A stretch of 23,766 nucleotides of DNA from RGIG990 sp045589455 (GTDB lineage: Bacteria > Verrucomicrobiota > Kiritimatiellia > RFP12 > UBA3636). The notes below the pieces were generated by a model. It saw only the letters and a list, made by a program, of their open reading frames with translations, made no database searches and was not told the origin of the DNA. The stretch spans positions 1 to 23,766 of the forward strand of contig JAZNPC010000031.1 in the NCBI GenBank assembly GCA_045589455.1, read 5' to 3'. Positions 1 through 7,901 of this stretch are shown here, piece after piece. Positions within the stretch are counted from its first letter, which is position 1. Each line of letters opens with the position of its first letter. The position numbers and the translations under genes are program-made.

Positions 1-132
1 TTAGGCTACGATTTCGCTATCCCTTCTTCTCGCCTATGCCTCGCAACATAAACCTTGGGAGTCGCTATTGGGTTGGTCGGTAACTACCCCCCGTTGGACT
101 TTCACCATAGAACTATGACATGCCCGTCATAC
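1..132 (-). mobile_element. Group II intron, 5' end (domain I), partial
   Basis: Read on the minus strand, the intron appears to start at about base 132 with GTATGACGGGCATGTCATAG, followed by the GGTGAAAGTCC element usual near the start of domain I in bacterial group II introns. It runs off the left edge of the window, so neither the reverse transcriptase nor domains II-VI of this copy can be seen. The start lies two bases after the T-run of the rpsA terminator, which is the insertion site favoured by class C (IIC) introns. The exact 5' boundary is inferred, because GTATG is only close to the usual GUGYG. No protein is encoded in this part. Confidence 0.72.
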
Positions 133-134
133 AT

Positions 135-169
135 AAAAAAACGGTGGGGAGCTTTATACTCACCACCGT
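135..169 (-). terminator. Rho-independent terminator of rpsA
   Basis: On the minus strand a perfect 7-bp stem (ACGGTGG with CCACCGT, plus-strand bases 141-147 and 163-169) closes a 15-nt loop. It is flanked by A residues on its 5' side and followed by an uninterrupted T-run (bases 141-135). It lies 30 bases after the rpsA stop codon, at the right distance and strand to end that transcript. The group II intron begins two bases beyond the T-run. Confidence 0.85.
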
Positions 170-198
170 TTTATTTAGCTTAGAATTTCTAAGGAAAA

Positions 199-1938
199 TT
201 ATTCCTCAGACTTCTTCTCACCAGGTGTCCACTCTTCTGTTGTTGAGAAAGCCTCATCAAATGCAGAAGCAAGACCTACGATGTTCTGATCAGCGCGAAG
301 ACCCTGCTCAGCTGCATACTCAGCTGGAATATCAAAGTCCTCATCCTCACCGCCCTGTGCCTTTAGAGATAGACCAATGCGACGCTCATCGCTATCAATG
401 CGAACGATGCGAGCCTCAACCTCTTGACCAACCTTTAGAGCATCCTTAACGCGATCAACATGATCATCGCTAATCTGAGAAATGTGTACTAGACCATCAA
501 CACCACCCTCTAGCTCAACGAATGCGCCGAAGGAAGCGATCTTAGATACCTTACCCTTAACCATCTGACCAACAGCATAGCGAGCTGTGATGTTGCTCCA
601 TGGATCCTCAGAAGCCTGCTTTAGACCTAGAGAAATGCGCTGATTATCAGAATCAACCTCTAGAACAACAGCCTCAACCTCCTGTCCCTTCTGTAGAAGC
701 TCAGTTGGGTGATTGATCTTACGTGTCCAGCTCATGTCTGAAACGTGGATCATGCCGTCGATGCCATCCTCAAGTTGAATGAATGCACCGTAAGATGTGA
801 AGTTACGAACCTTACCCTTAACGCGTGTGCCAACTGGGTAGCGATCCTGAACTGTATCCCATGGATTTTCCTCTGTCTGACGGATACCAAGAGCGATCTT
901 CTGATCCTCCTTGTTTACGCCTAGAACAACAACGTCAACCTCGTCACCAACATTTAGAACGTCAGATGCGCGAGCTACGCGGCGTGTCCAAGAGAACTCA
1001 GAAACGTGTACAAGACCCTCAATACCATCCTCTAGCTCTACGAATGCACCGTAAGCAACTAGATTTACAACCTTACCACGTAGGCGGCTGTTAACTGGGT
1101 AGCGAGCCTCAATATCGTCCCATGGATTTGCCTGTGCCTGCTTTAGGCCTAGTGAGATGCGCTCACGATCACGATCAATCTCTAGGATGATTACGTTAAG
1201 CTCCTGGCCAACCTTTACCAAATCACCTGGGTGCTTTACGCGGCCCCATGTAAGATCTGTGATGTGTAGAAGACCGTCAATACCATCTAGGTCAACGAAT
1301 ACACCGAAATCTGTGATATTCTTAACCTTACCGATGCGGCGCTGACCAACCTCTAGAGTTGCCAATAGCTCACGGCGCTTATCTGACTGACGCTCCTCAA
1401 TCAATTCACGACGTGAAAGGATGATGTTGCGGCGATCATTTGAAATCTTGATTAGTTTGAACTCGTACTGCTGACCAAGGTAATCATCTGTGCTGTGTAC
1501 AGGAGAAACATCAATCTGTGAACCTGGTAGGAATGCCTCTACACCATCAACATCGATTAGTAGACCACCACGTACCTTGCTCTTAACAGTACCGTTAACT
1601 GTGCAGCCCTCGCTGTAGCGCTCTAGAACAGCCTCCCAGCGAATCTTATCGTCTGCCATTTTCTTGGAGAGAACAACCATACCATCTTCATTTTCTGCCT
1701 GAAGAACTAGTACGTCAACTTCCTGACCAACCTTTACAGATGCAATATCTTCGAACTCATTAGCTGGTACTGAACCCTCAGATTTACCGCCAACATCGAT
1801 TAGAACCTCAGTTGGACGAACCTCAAGGATCATACCCTTGATAATGCGATTTTCTTCTGCCTGCTGTAGTGTTGCATTTAGAAGTTCATTCATTTCCTGG
1901 CTATTTGCCAAGTCTCTGCCTTTTTTTGTTTTTAGCAT
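199..1938 (-). CDS. rpsA: 30S ribosomal protein S1
   Basis: Ribosomal protein S1 binds mRNA on the 30S subunit and helps it unfold and load. The 579-residue product has six OB-fold S1 repeats at roughly residues 33-92, 112-177, 198-266, 284-353, 371-440 and 457-526. The last four carry the typical GAFV/GVFVDL and GL(V/L)HI/HVS patterns, and repeats 1 and 2 are more divergent, as in true S1 (E. coli 557 residues). A short acidic tail follows repeat 6. The start is uncertain: Met1 gives the longest frame, but Met16 (MNELLNATLQ) is also plausible, and neither has a good Shine-Dalgarno site, which is common for rpsA. Codon use is highly biased, fitting strong expression. The gene has its own promoter and terminator and appears monocistronic. 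Confidence 0.97.
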   Translation of the reverse strand: MLKTKKGRDLANSQEMNELLNATLQQAEENRIIKGMILEVRPTEVLIDVGGKSEGSVPANEFEDIASVKVGQEVDVLVLQAENEDGMVVLSKKMADDKIRWEAVLERYSEGCTVNGTVKSKVRGGLLIDVDGVEAFLPGSQIDVSPVHSTDDYLGQQYEFKLIKISNDRRNIILSRRELIEERQSDKRRELLATLEVGQRRIGKVKNITDFGVFVDLDGIDGLLHITDLTWGRVKHPGDLVKVGQELNVIILEIDRDRERISLGLKQAQANPWDDIEARYPVNSRLRGKVVNLVAYGAFVELEDGIEGLVHVSEFSWTRRVARASDVLNVGDEVDVVVLGVNKEDQKIALGIRQTEENPWDTVQDRYPVGTRVKGKVRNFTSYGAFIQLEDGIDGMIHVSDMSWTRKINHPTELLQKGQEVEAVVLEVDSDNQRISLGLKQASEDPWSNITARYAVGQMVKGKVSKIASFGAFVELEGGVDGLVHISQISDDHVDRVKDALKVGQEVEARIVRIDSDERRIGLSLKAQGGEDEDFDIPAEYAAEQGLRADQNIVGLASAFDEAFSTTEEWTPGEKKSEE

Positions 1939-2049
1939 GTTATTATTTTTAGGCTTTTGGGGTTAATTAATATAACTGCTAGCTATTGGACGCCACCCGG
2001 CGTTTATGCTGCGATTTGCATGAGATGCCTTAACTCGCGCAAAATAATG
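1939..2049 (-). promoter_or_regulatory. rpsA 5' leader with small hairpin
   Basis: About 110 bases separate the predicted rpsA transcription start from the start codon. They contain a 14-base hairpin (ACGCC, loop GGGT, GGCGT; plus-strand 1990-2003) and no Shine-Dalgarno site. S1 represses its own translation through the leader in E. coli, so this hairpin could play a similar part. That is inference from position only. Confidence 0.25.
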
Positions 2050-2055
2050 GGGTAA

Positions 2056-2085
2056 ATTGTACCAAAAAGTCAACCCGCAATTCAA
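2056..2085 (-). promoter_or_regulatory. Predicted sigma70-type promoter of rpsA
   Basis: On the minus strand TTGAAT (2080-2085) and TACAAT (2056-2061) are separated by 18 bases. A competing -35 candidate, TTGACT, lies inside the spacer at 2068-2073 but is too close to this -10. The site is 118 bases upstream of the rpsA start. Confidence 0.5.
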
Positions 2086-2162
2086 CTGATTTTTTGAAAA
2101 AAAATAATTTAGTAAATCTTTTAATTTCACAAAATTACTGAGACAAATTGCGAGACAATCAC

Positions 2163-3434
2163 TTACTGCTCGTTATTGAAAGCATGCACCATTGTTTTAG
2201 GGAAATTCCAACCAAGTTTATCTATATTAAAGGTTGTTACCACATAGAAAACAACATCTGCATTTTTACAATATGCTTCATATGCATCTTTTTTATTATG
2301 TATTCCCATATTATTATAATTAGCATATAACCAACGCTTTTTAGAATAATCATTTGGGCCTGTCACTAAATACGTTGTTCGACAGTAATACCAATAAGTA
2401 ATCTCATCAAACATAGGCTGGCGAACCATTGCATCACACAACCCAAAACCATAGCTATCACCTATGACTAACGCCTTAAGTTTTTTCTCCCGGGCATTTT
2501 TTGCACAAACAAAAGCATCACCTAAATCAGGATTTGGAACTGGATATTCAGAAACCAATTTTTCTGAATAATCAGTACAGAACCTTGGTAAATTTAACTG
2601 AGGGCGAAGCTCATCGTCCATTCCAACTGCTTCAGCTATAAGAATATCCTTTAATTCTGGAACAGGAAGTTCAATATCTAATGCTTGTTGAGCATTGATT
2701 AATGGAATTGTATTAGTGAACACCATCCATGCACCGTAATAACTCCAATGGGCACTGTGCGGTGCATGAAGCTGCTCATGTGTGGCCCAATTTTCTTTAA
2801 AATATTGATTAGAATCAAAGCAAGAGATGCCTCTTTTTTCTAGTTCTTGCTTAAAGAGATAGTAATCAGAATTCTCATATTTAGATAAATCACGCGCCCA
2901 AGCAGGAAGATTTTCAGGGCAAATTAATGCTTTATTTGGTGCTAGAATCACAACAAATGCAGTGTTTCTTTCCTTTAACTCATCTCTAACCTGCTCTAGT
3001 CCTCCAACAAATTTTGAAATATCGGACTCAGACATACCTGGCTTACGAACAGCGTCTATCACATATAGATTCTCATACAAATATCCATTTTTACCAATTA
3101 ATGTGTCGTTATTTGTTGCAGGAGCATGAACCACTTGCCCTGTTAGTTTATATAATCCATATCTGTGGAGTCGAACCAGGTCTGTTGCAAAACCATGATG
3201 ATCTTTTATCCACTTATCTGTGTCAGCAGCATATTTACCACTAAACCAATCTTCCATCGTAAACTTAGGCGCTACACTATCTGCTTTGTGAATACCAATA
3301 AGAGGAGTCTCTTCATAAGATGGGAAAATTCTACCAACAACTGGTGAAAATCTATGTATATTTGGAACAATTAGTGCTAGAAAATATAGCACTATCATCG
3401 CATATCTTAAAATTCTATAAATCTTAGCTTTCAT
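2163..3434 (-). CDS. AlgJ/AlgX-type SGNH O-acetyltransferase-like protein
   Basis: Members of this family act in the periplasm and move acetyl groups, delivered across the membrane by an AlgI-type MBOAT protein, onto a polysaccharide. The 423-residue product begins with one membrane anchor or uncleaved signal (about residues 10-26). It has the family's GKNGYLY (residues 114-120), a VILAPNK strand (162-168), the HW motif (His229-Trp230) and the nucleophile motif VIGDSYGFG (Ser327). Oddly, the Asp that forms the DxH pair with the catalytic His in AlgX/AlgJ is replaced: residue 227 is Ser in PHSAHWS. The start is 2 bases after the upstream acyltransferase stop, so the two genes are almost certainly co-translated. 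The substrate is unknown; nothing else here indicates alginate synthesis. No clear terminator follows. Confidence 0.85.
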   Translation of the reverse strand: MKAKIYRILRYAMIVLYFLALIVPNIHRFSPVVGRIFPSYEETPLIGIHKADSVAPKFTMEDWFSGKYAADTDKWIKDHHGFATDLVRLHRYGLYKLTGQVVHAPATNNDTLIGKNGYLYENLYVIDAVRKPGMSESDISKFVGGLEQVRDELKERNTAFVVILAPNKALICPENLPAWARDLSKYENSDYYLFKQELEKRGISCFDSNQYFKENWATHEQLHAPHSAHWSYYGAWMVFTNTIPLINAQQALDIELPVPELKDILIAEAVGMDDELRPQLNLPRFCTDYSEKLVSEYPVPNPDLGDAFVCAKNAREKKLKALVIGDSYGFGLCDAMVRQPMFDEITYWYYCRTTYLVTGPNDYSKKRWLYANYNNMGIHNKKDAYEAYCKNADVVFYVVTTFNIDKLGWNFPKTMVHAFNNEQ

Positions 3435-3436
3435 AA

Positions 3437-4894
3437 TTAGAACTGGAAGTAAATAAATGGGTTAAAACTAGTAGCACATAGCTCCATTGTTGAAACAATC
3501 AGAATAGCAAGAGATGCACCAAAACATAATGTTTCCTTCCACATTGGTGCAACCTCACTATCGGTCAACACTTCACTATCCTTCTTATCTGCCAAAATTC
3601 TTGCCCATTTAAAGAACAATGGTGCAAATGCGAAAATCACAGCTAAAATAGTTATCGCGATGAAATAGGTGTTTGAGAATATTTCTGGGAGAATATTTCT
3701 ATTGGATTCAACAGCGCCGATTCCAAACATAGGCTTAAATATCTTAAGAGAATTGATTGTACCAGGACTTCTAAATAAGACCCAACCAATTACAACAATG
3801 AAAAACGTAAATGGTATTGAAAGAATTTGTGGAATCTTTGCAAGGCGTTCTTTGCCTATAAATCTCTCAAAGGATATCCAAAAGCCATGCCATGCACCCC
3901 AAATAATAAAATTCCAGCTAGCTCCATGCCAAAAACCTGAGAAAAGAAATACTAACCAAAGATTGCGCATTGTACAAAATGAACCCTTTTTATTACCTCC
4001 CAATGGAATATATAAATACTCCATCATAAAGCGACCCAATGAAATATGCCACCTACGCCAAAACTCTGTTATACTGCGAGAGATGTACGGGAAACGGAAA
4101 TTTTCGAGGAATCTAAAGCCGAAAATTCTCCCTAAACCAATTGCCATATCCGAATAACCAGAGAAATCAAAATACAACTGGAAGGTATATGCCAAAGCAC
4201 CAACCCATGCCTCTGCGGTGGTTAACTCATAGGTTGCATTAAACATAGCATCCGCCACTCTAGCAAAACAATTTGCAATTATAACCTTTTTGAAAAGACC
4301 GAGCGAAAACCGCCAAAGTCCATCAAGAAATGTGTGAGTATCTGTTTTACGTTCACGAATTTGCTCTGCAACATCATGATAACGCACAATTGGTCCAGCA
4401 ATTAACTGAGGGAATAACGATATGTAAAGCAGATGATCTATTGGGGAACGAGATGGCTCCACTTCTCCCCTATAAACATCGACTAAATAACTAATCTTTT
4501 GGAATGTAAAGAAGGAAATACCAATAGGTAAAATCACTTCCTCCCAAGCAAATTTTGAAACATTTAATAGATCATAAATTCTATAGAGCTGGTCTACAAC
4601 AAAATTAGCATATTTAAAGTACCCTAAAAGCCCTAAATTCAACGCTATAATGAGGAATAGGAAAAGCTTACGTTTACCGTTAGAAATAGCGCCAGGAGAA
4701 AGCTTACGACTAACCAAGAAATCTAATAAACACGAGCCAATAAGAACAAACAAAAACTTTGGTGCTCCCCATGCGAAAAAGGCAAGACTTAAGACTAAAA
4801 GCACATAATTTCTAAGTACCTTGGGAGAGAAAAAATAAAGCACCAAAGCTACGGGCAAGAAGAAGTACAAAAATGTTATAGAACTAAATACCAT
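3437..4894 (-). CDS. MBOAT family O-acyltransferase (AlgI-type)
   Basis: This polytopic inner-membrane protein is predicted to pass acetyl groups across the membrane to a periplasmic transferase for exopolysaccharide O-acetylation. The 485-residue product is full length for the AlgI family. It shows many hydrophobic segments, the N-terminal VFSSITFLYFFLPV signature, LPIGISFFTFQKISY (122-136), YFDFSGYSDMAIGLG (241-255), TEFWRRWHISL (276-286), and the catalytic-region histidines in SGFWHGASWN (His323) and GAWHG (His336). It is the first gene of a two-gene unit with the AlgJ/AlgX-like gene and is preceded by a strong promoter. DltB and other MBOAT proteins are relatives, but an AlgJ-type partner rather than dlt genes points to polysaccharide rather than teichoic acid modification. 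Confidence 0.93.
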   Translation of the reverse strand: MVFSSITFLYFFLPVALVLYFFSPKVLRNYVLLVLSLAFFAWGAPKFLFVLIGSCLLDFLVSRKLSPGAISNGKRKLFLFLIIALNLGLLGYFKYANFVVDQLYRIYDLLNVSKFAWEEVILPIGISFFTFQKISYLVDVYRGEVEPSRSPIDHLLYISLFPQLIAGPIVRYHDVAEQIRERKTDTHTFLDGLWRFSLGLFKKVIIANCFARVADAMFNATYELTTAEAWVGALAYTFQLYFDFSGYSDMAIGLGRIFGFRFLENFRFPYISRSITEFWRRWHISLGRFMMEYLYIPLGGNKKGSFCTMRNLWLVFLFSGFWHGASWNFIIWGAWHGFWISFERFIGKERLAKIPQILSIPFTFFIVVIGWVLFRSPGTINSLKIFKPMFGIGAVESNRNILPEIFSNTYFIAITILAVIFAFAPLFFKWARILADKKDSEVLTDSEVAPMWKETLCFGASLAILIVSTMELCATSFNPFIYFQF

Positions 4895-5004
4895 ACTGAC
4901 AACGTTTTGTTTATATAACTATCTAACGTTTAAATGTTTAATGCATTCCTAAATTAGTCAATATTATCTTAATTAAACCAATCTCTTTAAAAGGAATTGC
5001 GTGT

Positions 5005-5034
5005 ATTATACAATGCATAAACCAATAAAGTCAA
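5005..5034 (-). promoter_or_regulatory. Predicted sigma70-type promoter of the O-acetylation operon
   Basis: On the minus strand TTGACT (5029-5034), an 18-base spacer and a consensus TATAAT (5005-5010) form a strong promoter match. Transcription would start near 4998, leaving a leader of about 100 bases before the MBOAT gene. Confidence 0.65.
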
Positions 5035-5167
5035 GTAACCGAACAAACCACTATACAACAACTACAAACAAATTGTATTAAGCACTTTTACGATTTATAG
5101 TTGAACTATGGTTTCTCTGCTAGACCTCACATTTTAACCATCGTGTGCATCACGCTAGTAGAATTAA

Positions 5168-5198
5168 CACCCCATTACAGAATTATGGAATTGGGGTG
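5168..5198. other. Imperfect hairpin upstream of the ribD promoter
   Basis: CACCCCA (5168-5174) pairs with TGGGGTG (5192-5198), and the stem is extended by two A-T pairs after a one-base bulge. Neither strand has a T-run after it, so it is not a normal terminator. It lies 28 bases upstream of the predicted ribD -35 box and could be a regulatory site. Confidence 0.25.
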
Positions 5199-5225
5199 AA
5201 TAATTTAGATATTAGTTGTTGTTTG

Positions 5226-5254
5226 TTGTTTTTTATCTCTGCTTATGTTATACT
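5226..5254 (+). promoter_or_regulatory. Predicted sigma70-type promoter of the ribD operon
   Basis: TTGTTT (5226-5231), a 17-base spacer and TATACT (5249-5254) lie 45 bases upstream of the ribD start. No riboswitch fold is visible between promoter and start. Confidence 0.5.
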
Positions 5255-5299
5255 CTATGAGTATAAACAACTTAAATTTGAAATTTACTAAAATATCGT

Positions 5300-6436
5300 A
5301 TGACCGGTCAAAAACAAATTGATGAGTTTTTCATGGCAAAAGCACTTGAGCAAGCAGCTCAGGGGCTAGGTCATACTCGTCCTAATCCACCTGTGGGTTG
5401 TGTAATTGTCAAAAATAATAATATTATCGCTGAAGGCTATCATGCTTTTGCTGGGGCTCCTCATGCTGAGGCATCAGCCCTATCTAAGCTCCCAACTCAA
5501 GAATATGAAGGCTCTACTCTATACGTGACTCTTGAGCCTTGCTCTACCACGGGGAGAACACCTCCTTGCACAGAAGCAATTTTAAAAGCAAAGCCATACC
5601 GAGTGGTAATCGCTACACTTGATCCAAATCCAAAGCACGCAGGAAAAGCTATTGCAATACTTCAAAGCGCTGGTATTGAAGTAACAACTGGCATTCTTGA
5701 ACAAAAGGCAATAGAACAGCTAGCACCATTTTTTAAGTGGATTACAACACGCCGTCCATTCTTAACACTAAAAATGGCGCAAACACTTGATGGTGCAATT
5801 GCTGATCACACAGGACAATCAAAATGGATTACATGTACTGAAGCTCGCAAGGATGTACGCATACTACGTGCAAAAGCTGATGCTGTGCTTGTTGGTTGTA
5901 ACACTGCATGCGAGGATAATCCATCCCTACTTCGAGAAGGCGAGGATGGTTTAAATCAACCAGGATATCGCATCATACTCGACACCTGTGGCAGAGTCCC
6001 TATCTCTGCAAAATGCTTTACAGATGGCTTAGCTAAGTTAACAATTTATGCAACCAGCGAGCATTGCCCAATAGAGCACCGTAAGCAAATTGAAAGCACA
6101 GGGGCAATCGTATGGGTACTTCCAACCGAATTTCCTTTTTCCAAACAAGCACGCCCAACCTTATCCCTTGATGCGTTATTAGCTAAAGCTGGAGAAATTG
6201 GCCTCCTACATATTCTATGCGAAGGAGGAGCAGAGCTTGCATCATCTCTTCTAAATGCAAAGCTTGTAGACGAACTAGTAATGTTCATCGCGCCAAAAAT
6301 TTTTGGTGAAACACAAAAGCATACATTTGGCTCAATCCCTTTTGATTTGCCAACTGCTCCTAGCTTTTCAATTTGCTCAATGACTCAAATTGGTTCAGAC
6401 ATTAAGCTTGTTCTTAAACCAAACGATTTAATTTAA
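5300..6436 (+). CDS. ribD: Bifunctional diaminohydroxyphosphoribosylaminopyrimidine deaminase / 5-amino-6-(5-phosphoribosylamino)uracil reductase
   Basis: RibD carries out the second and third steps of riboflavin synthesis: zinc-dependent deamination of the pyrimidine, then NADPH-dependent reduction of the ribose. The 378-residue product has the complete two-domain form. The N-terminal deaminase has the zinc and proton-shuttle motif PHAEA (His55, Glu57) and PCSTTGRTPPC (Cys81, Cys90). The C-terminal reductase has LKMAQTLDGAIAD, ADAVLVGCNT, DNPSL and the late CEGGAELASSLL motif. Length and order match the usual family (about 360-380 residues). No Shine-Dalgarno site precedes the ATG. It is the first gene of a plus-strand run, with ribE 15 bases downstream. 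ribH and ribBA are not in the window. Confidence 0.97.
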   Translation: MTGQKQIDEFFMAKALEQAAQGLGHTRPNPPVGCVIVKNNNIIAEGYHAFAGAPHAEASALSKLPTQEYEGSTLYVTLEPCSTTGRTPPCTEAILKAKPYRVVIATLDPNPKHAGKAIAILQSAGIEVTTGILEQKAIEQLAPFFKWITTRRPFLTLKMAQTLDGAIADHTGQSKWITCTEARKDVRILRAKADAVLVGCNTACEDNPSLLREGEDGLNQPGYRIILDTCGRVPISAKCFTDGLAKLTIYATSEHCPIEHRKQIESTGAIVWVLPTEFPFSKQARPTLSLDALLAKAGEIGLLHILCEGGAELASSLLNAKLVDELVMFIAPKIFGETQKHTFGSIPFDLPTAPSFSICSMTQIGSDIKLVLKPNDLI

Positions 6437-6451
6437 CTCACGAGAAAATTT

Positions 6452-7108
6452 ATGTTTACGGGACTAATTCAAAAAATAGGCCGATTCAAAGGCATAACCC
6501 AGCAAAATGGTGGCAGCTGCATACGCATTGAATGCGATGCATGGGCTAATGATCCATATCAGTTAGGAGAAAGCATTGCTGTAGACGGAGTATGCTTGAC
6601 TCTTGTATCACACGATGCCAATGGGTTTTCGGTAGATGTTCTCAAGGAGACTCTTGATGTAACGACTCTAGCAAAATTAAAAACAGGCGCAAGCGTAAAC
6701 CTTGAACGAGCAATGCGTGCAGATGCTCGTTTTGGCGGACACATTGTCCAAGGACATGTTGATGGAACAGGAACCATTGTTGCAATAACCCCAACGGGGC
6801 GTGACATCACAATCCGCATCAAAGCAAACGAGCAGCTTCTCTCTCAAATCGTTTACAAAGGATCTATTGCAATTAATGGGATTAGCCTAACTGTTGCCAA
6901 GCTAGTAAACAATACTGAATTTGAAGTTTGCATAATACCCACGACACTAAAGGACACTTCTCTCGGAGAGAAGCGCGTTGGTGACAAAGTAAATTTGGAG
7001 ACGGATGTATTAGCTCGCTATGCAACACAGCAAGTTAGCTCCTCCAAGACAGAGGAAAAAAGCAAAATTACTGCTGAGTTCCTACAAAATGCTGGATTTA
7101 AAATTTAA
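6452..7108 (+). CDS. ribE: Riboflavin synthase, alpha subunit
   Basis: The enzyme converts two molecules of 6,7-dimethyl-8-ribityllumazine to riboflavin and the pyrimidine precursor. The 218-residue product starts with the canonical MFTGLIQ and contains two lumazine-binding barrel repeats. The first (about residues 1-97) carries IAVDGVCLTL and the second (about 98-195) carries GGHIVQGHVDGTG and IAINGISLTV. The paired DGVCLT/NGISLT motifs are diagnostic. A C-terminal tail ending in FLQNAGFKI packs the trimer in known structures. The start is fixed by the conserved N-terminus, 15 bases after the ribD stop, so the two are co-transcribed. Confidence 0.96.
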   Translation: MFTGLIQKIGRFKGITQQNGGSCIRIECDAWANDPYQLGESIAVDGVCLTLVSHDANGFSVDVLKETLDVTTLAKLKTGASVNLERAMRADARFGGHIVQGHVDGTGTIVAITPTGRDITIRIKANEQLLSQIVYKGSIAINGISLTVAKLVNNTEFEVCIIPTTLKDTSLGEKRVGDKVNLETDVLARYATQQVSSSKTEEKSKITAEFLQNAGFKI

Positions 7109-7136
7109 TTTAACGCACAACCTTTAAAAATACGAT

Positions 7137-7901
7137 ATGAAAAAAACAGAAACAAAAGAGTCAAAGACAACAGCGAAAAAGACAACTGCTAAGAAAGCGA
7201 CTGTGAAGAAGGCAGAGCCCACAAAGAAAGCTCCTGCAAAGAAGGCTGAGCCTGCAAAGAAGGCACCTGTAGCAAACCAACCAACTGTTACTCGTCTTCG
7301 CGTAACATGCATGGAAGGTCCTTGGCTTGATGATAAATGTGTTCGCTACATTGACGTAACAAACAATGCAAATCTCTATGATTTACACATTGCAATCCTT
7401 GACTCAATCTGCTTTGATGACGAAATGAAATTCTCTTTCTTCTTTACTGAAGAGCTTGATGATCTATGTGATAGAGAGTATATCCCTGAGGATTTTGATG
7501 GTAGCGACTACGATGAATTTGACACCGACGTTTATGAAGATATGCTTATTAGCAAATATGCTCGCAAGGATATACCTTTTGGCTTCTACTATGTGTATAA
7601 GCTTGATGTTGATGAGTGGATTTTCCAAATCGAGGTTACTGACGAAAAACCTGAATACGACGAAAAAACCTTTTACCCAATCACTATTGATAGCCTAAGC
7701 GAGGGTCCAAATCCAGAGCAATATGGTTCTGGCTTTGACGACTACGCTGAAGACCCAGAGCATTTCTCTCCTCAAGGCAGAGCAATGTATGGCAATGATG
7801 AATACAACATGGATGATGAGCGCGATGATTTCTTTGATGACGACCGTGATCCATGGGGCATGGGTGATGACTACGAAGAGGACGATGACAATGAATGGTA
7901 A
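7137..7901 (+). CDS. Lysine-rich N-terminus fused to a pRiA4b ORF-3-like domain with acidic tail
   Basis: I do not recognise a defined function. Residues 1-45 are a lysine/alanine/threonine/proline repeat region (KKTTAKKATVKKAEP and KKAPAKKAEPAKKAP) like the tails of bacterial histone H1-like proteins. Residues about 50-175 resemble the pRiA4b ORF-3/IS1096-associated fold: a beta strand RLRVTCMEG, then LYDLHIAILDSI, a long insertion rich in Asp and Glu, and YVYKLDVDEWIFQIEV. Residues about 180-254 are extremely acidic, ending in a run of Asp and Glu before NEW. The gene starts 28 bases after ribE, without a clear Shine-Dalgarno site, and its last 11 bases overlap the fkp start, so it belongs to the same transcript. 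A DNA- or nucleoprotein-binding role is possible but unproven. Confidence 0.8.
   Translation: MKKTETKESKTTAKKTTAKKATVKKAEPTKKAPAKKAEPAKKAPVANQPTVTRLRVTCMEGPWLDDKCVRYIDVTNNANLYDLHIAILDSICFDDEMKFSFFFTEELDDLCDREYIPEDFDGSDYDEFDTDVYEDMLISKYARKDIPFGFYYVYKLDVDEWIFQIEVTDEKPEYDEKTFYPITIDSLSEGPNPEQYGSGFDDYAEDPEHFSPQGRAMYGNDEYNMDDERDDFFDDDRDPWGMGDDYEEDDDNEW

Larger units (their letters stand above)
4895..5299. other. Divergent intergenic region between the acyltransferase and ribD
   Basis: This 405-base AT-rich gap holds the two divergent promoters and one hairpin listed separately. I see no coding frame of note, no tRNA, and no FMN riboswitch (RFN element), although ribD is directly downstream. Confidence 0.6.

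Noticed and set aside
120..449. Plus-strand open frame of 109 codons
   Set aside because: It crosses the intron start, the rpsA terminator and the end of rpsA on the opposite strand, and shows no domain. It is a shadow frame.
2140..2158. Two GAGACAA copies 12 bases apart after the AlgJ-like gene
   Set aside because: Only two short copies with no further units; not enough for a repeat or operator call.
4895..5299. FMN riboswitch before ribD
   Set aside because: The conserved RFN segments are not present; only a promoter and one short hairpin are seen.
7150..7275. Tandem repeat array
   Set aside because: The AAG-rich repetition simply encodes the Lys/Ala/Pro repeats of the protein and is not a separate DNA element.
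7723..7890. Upstream in-frame extension of fkp by 56 codons
   Set aside because: It lies wholly inside the preceding gene in another frame, has unlike composition (Met/Thr-rich) and is absent from Fkp proteins. The ATG at 7891 has a purine-rich site at good spacing and gives the family length.
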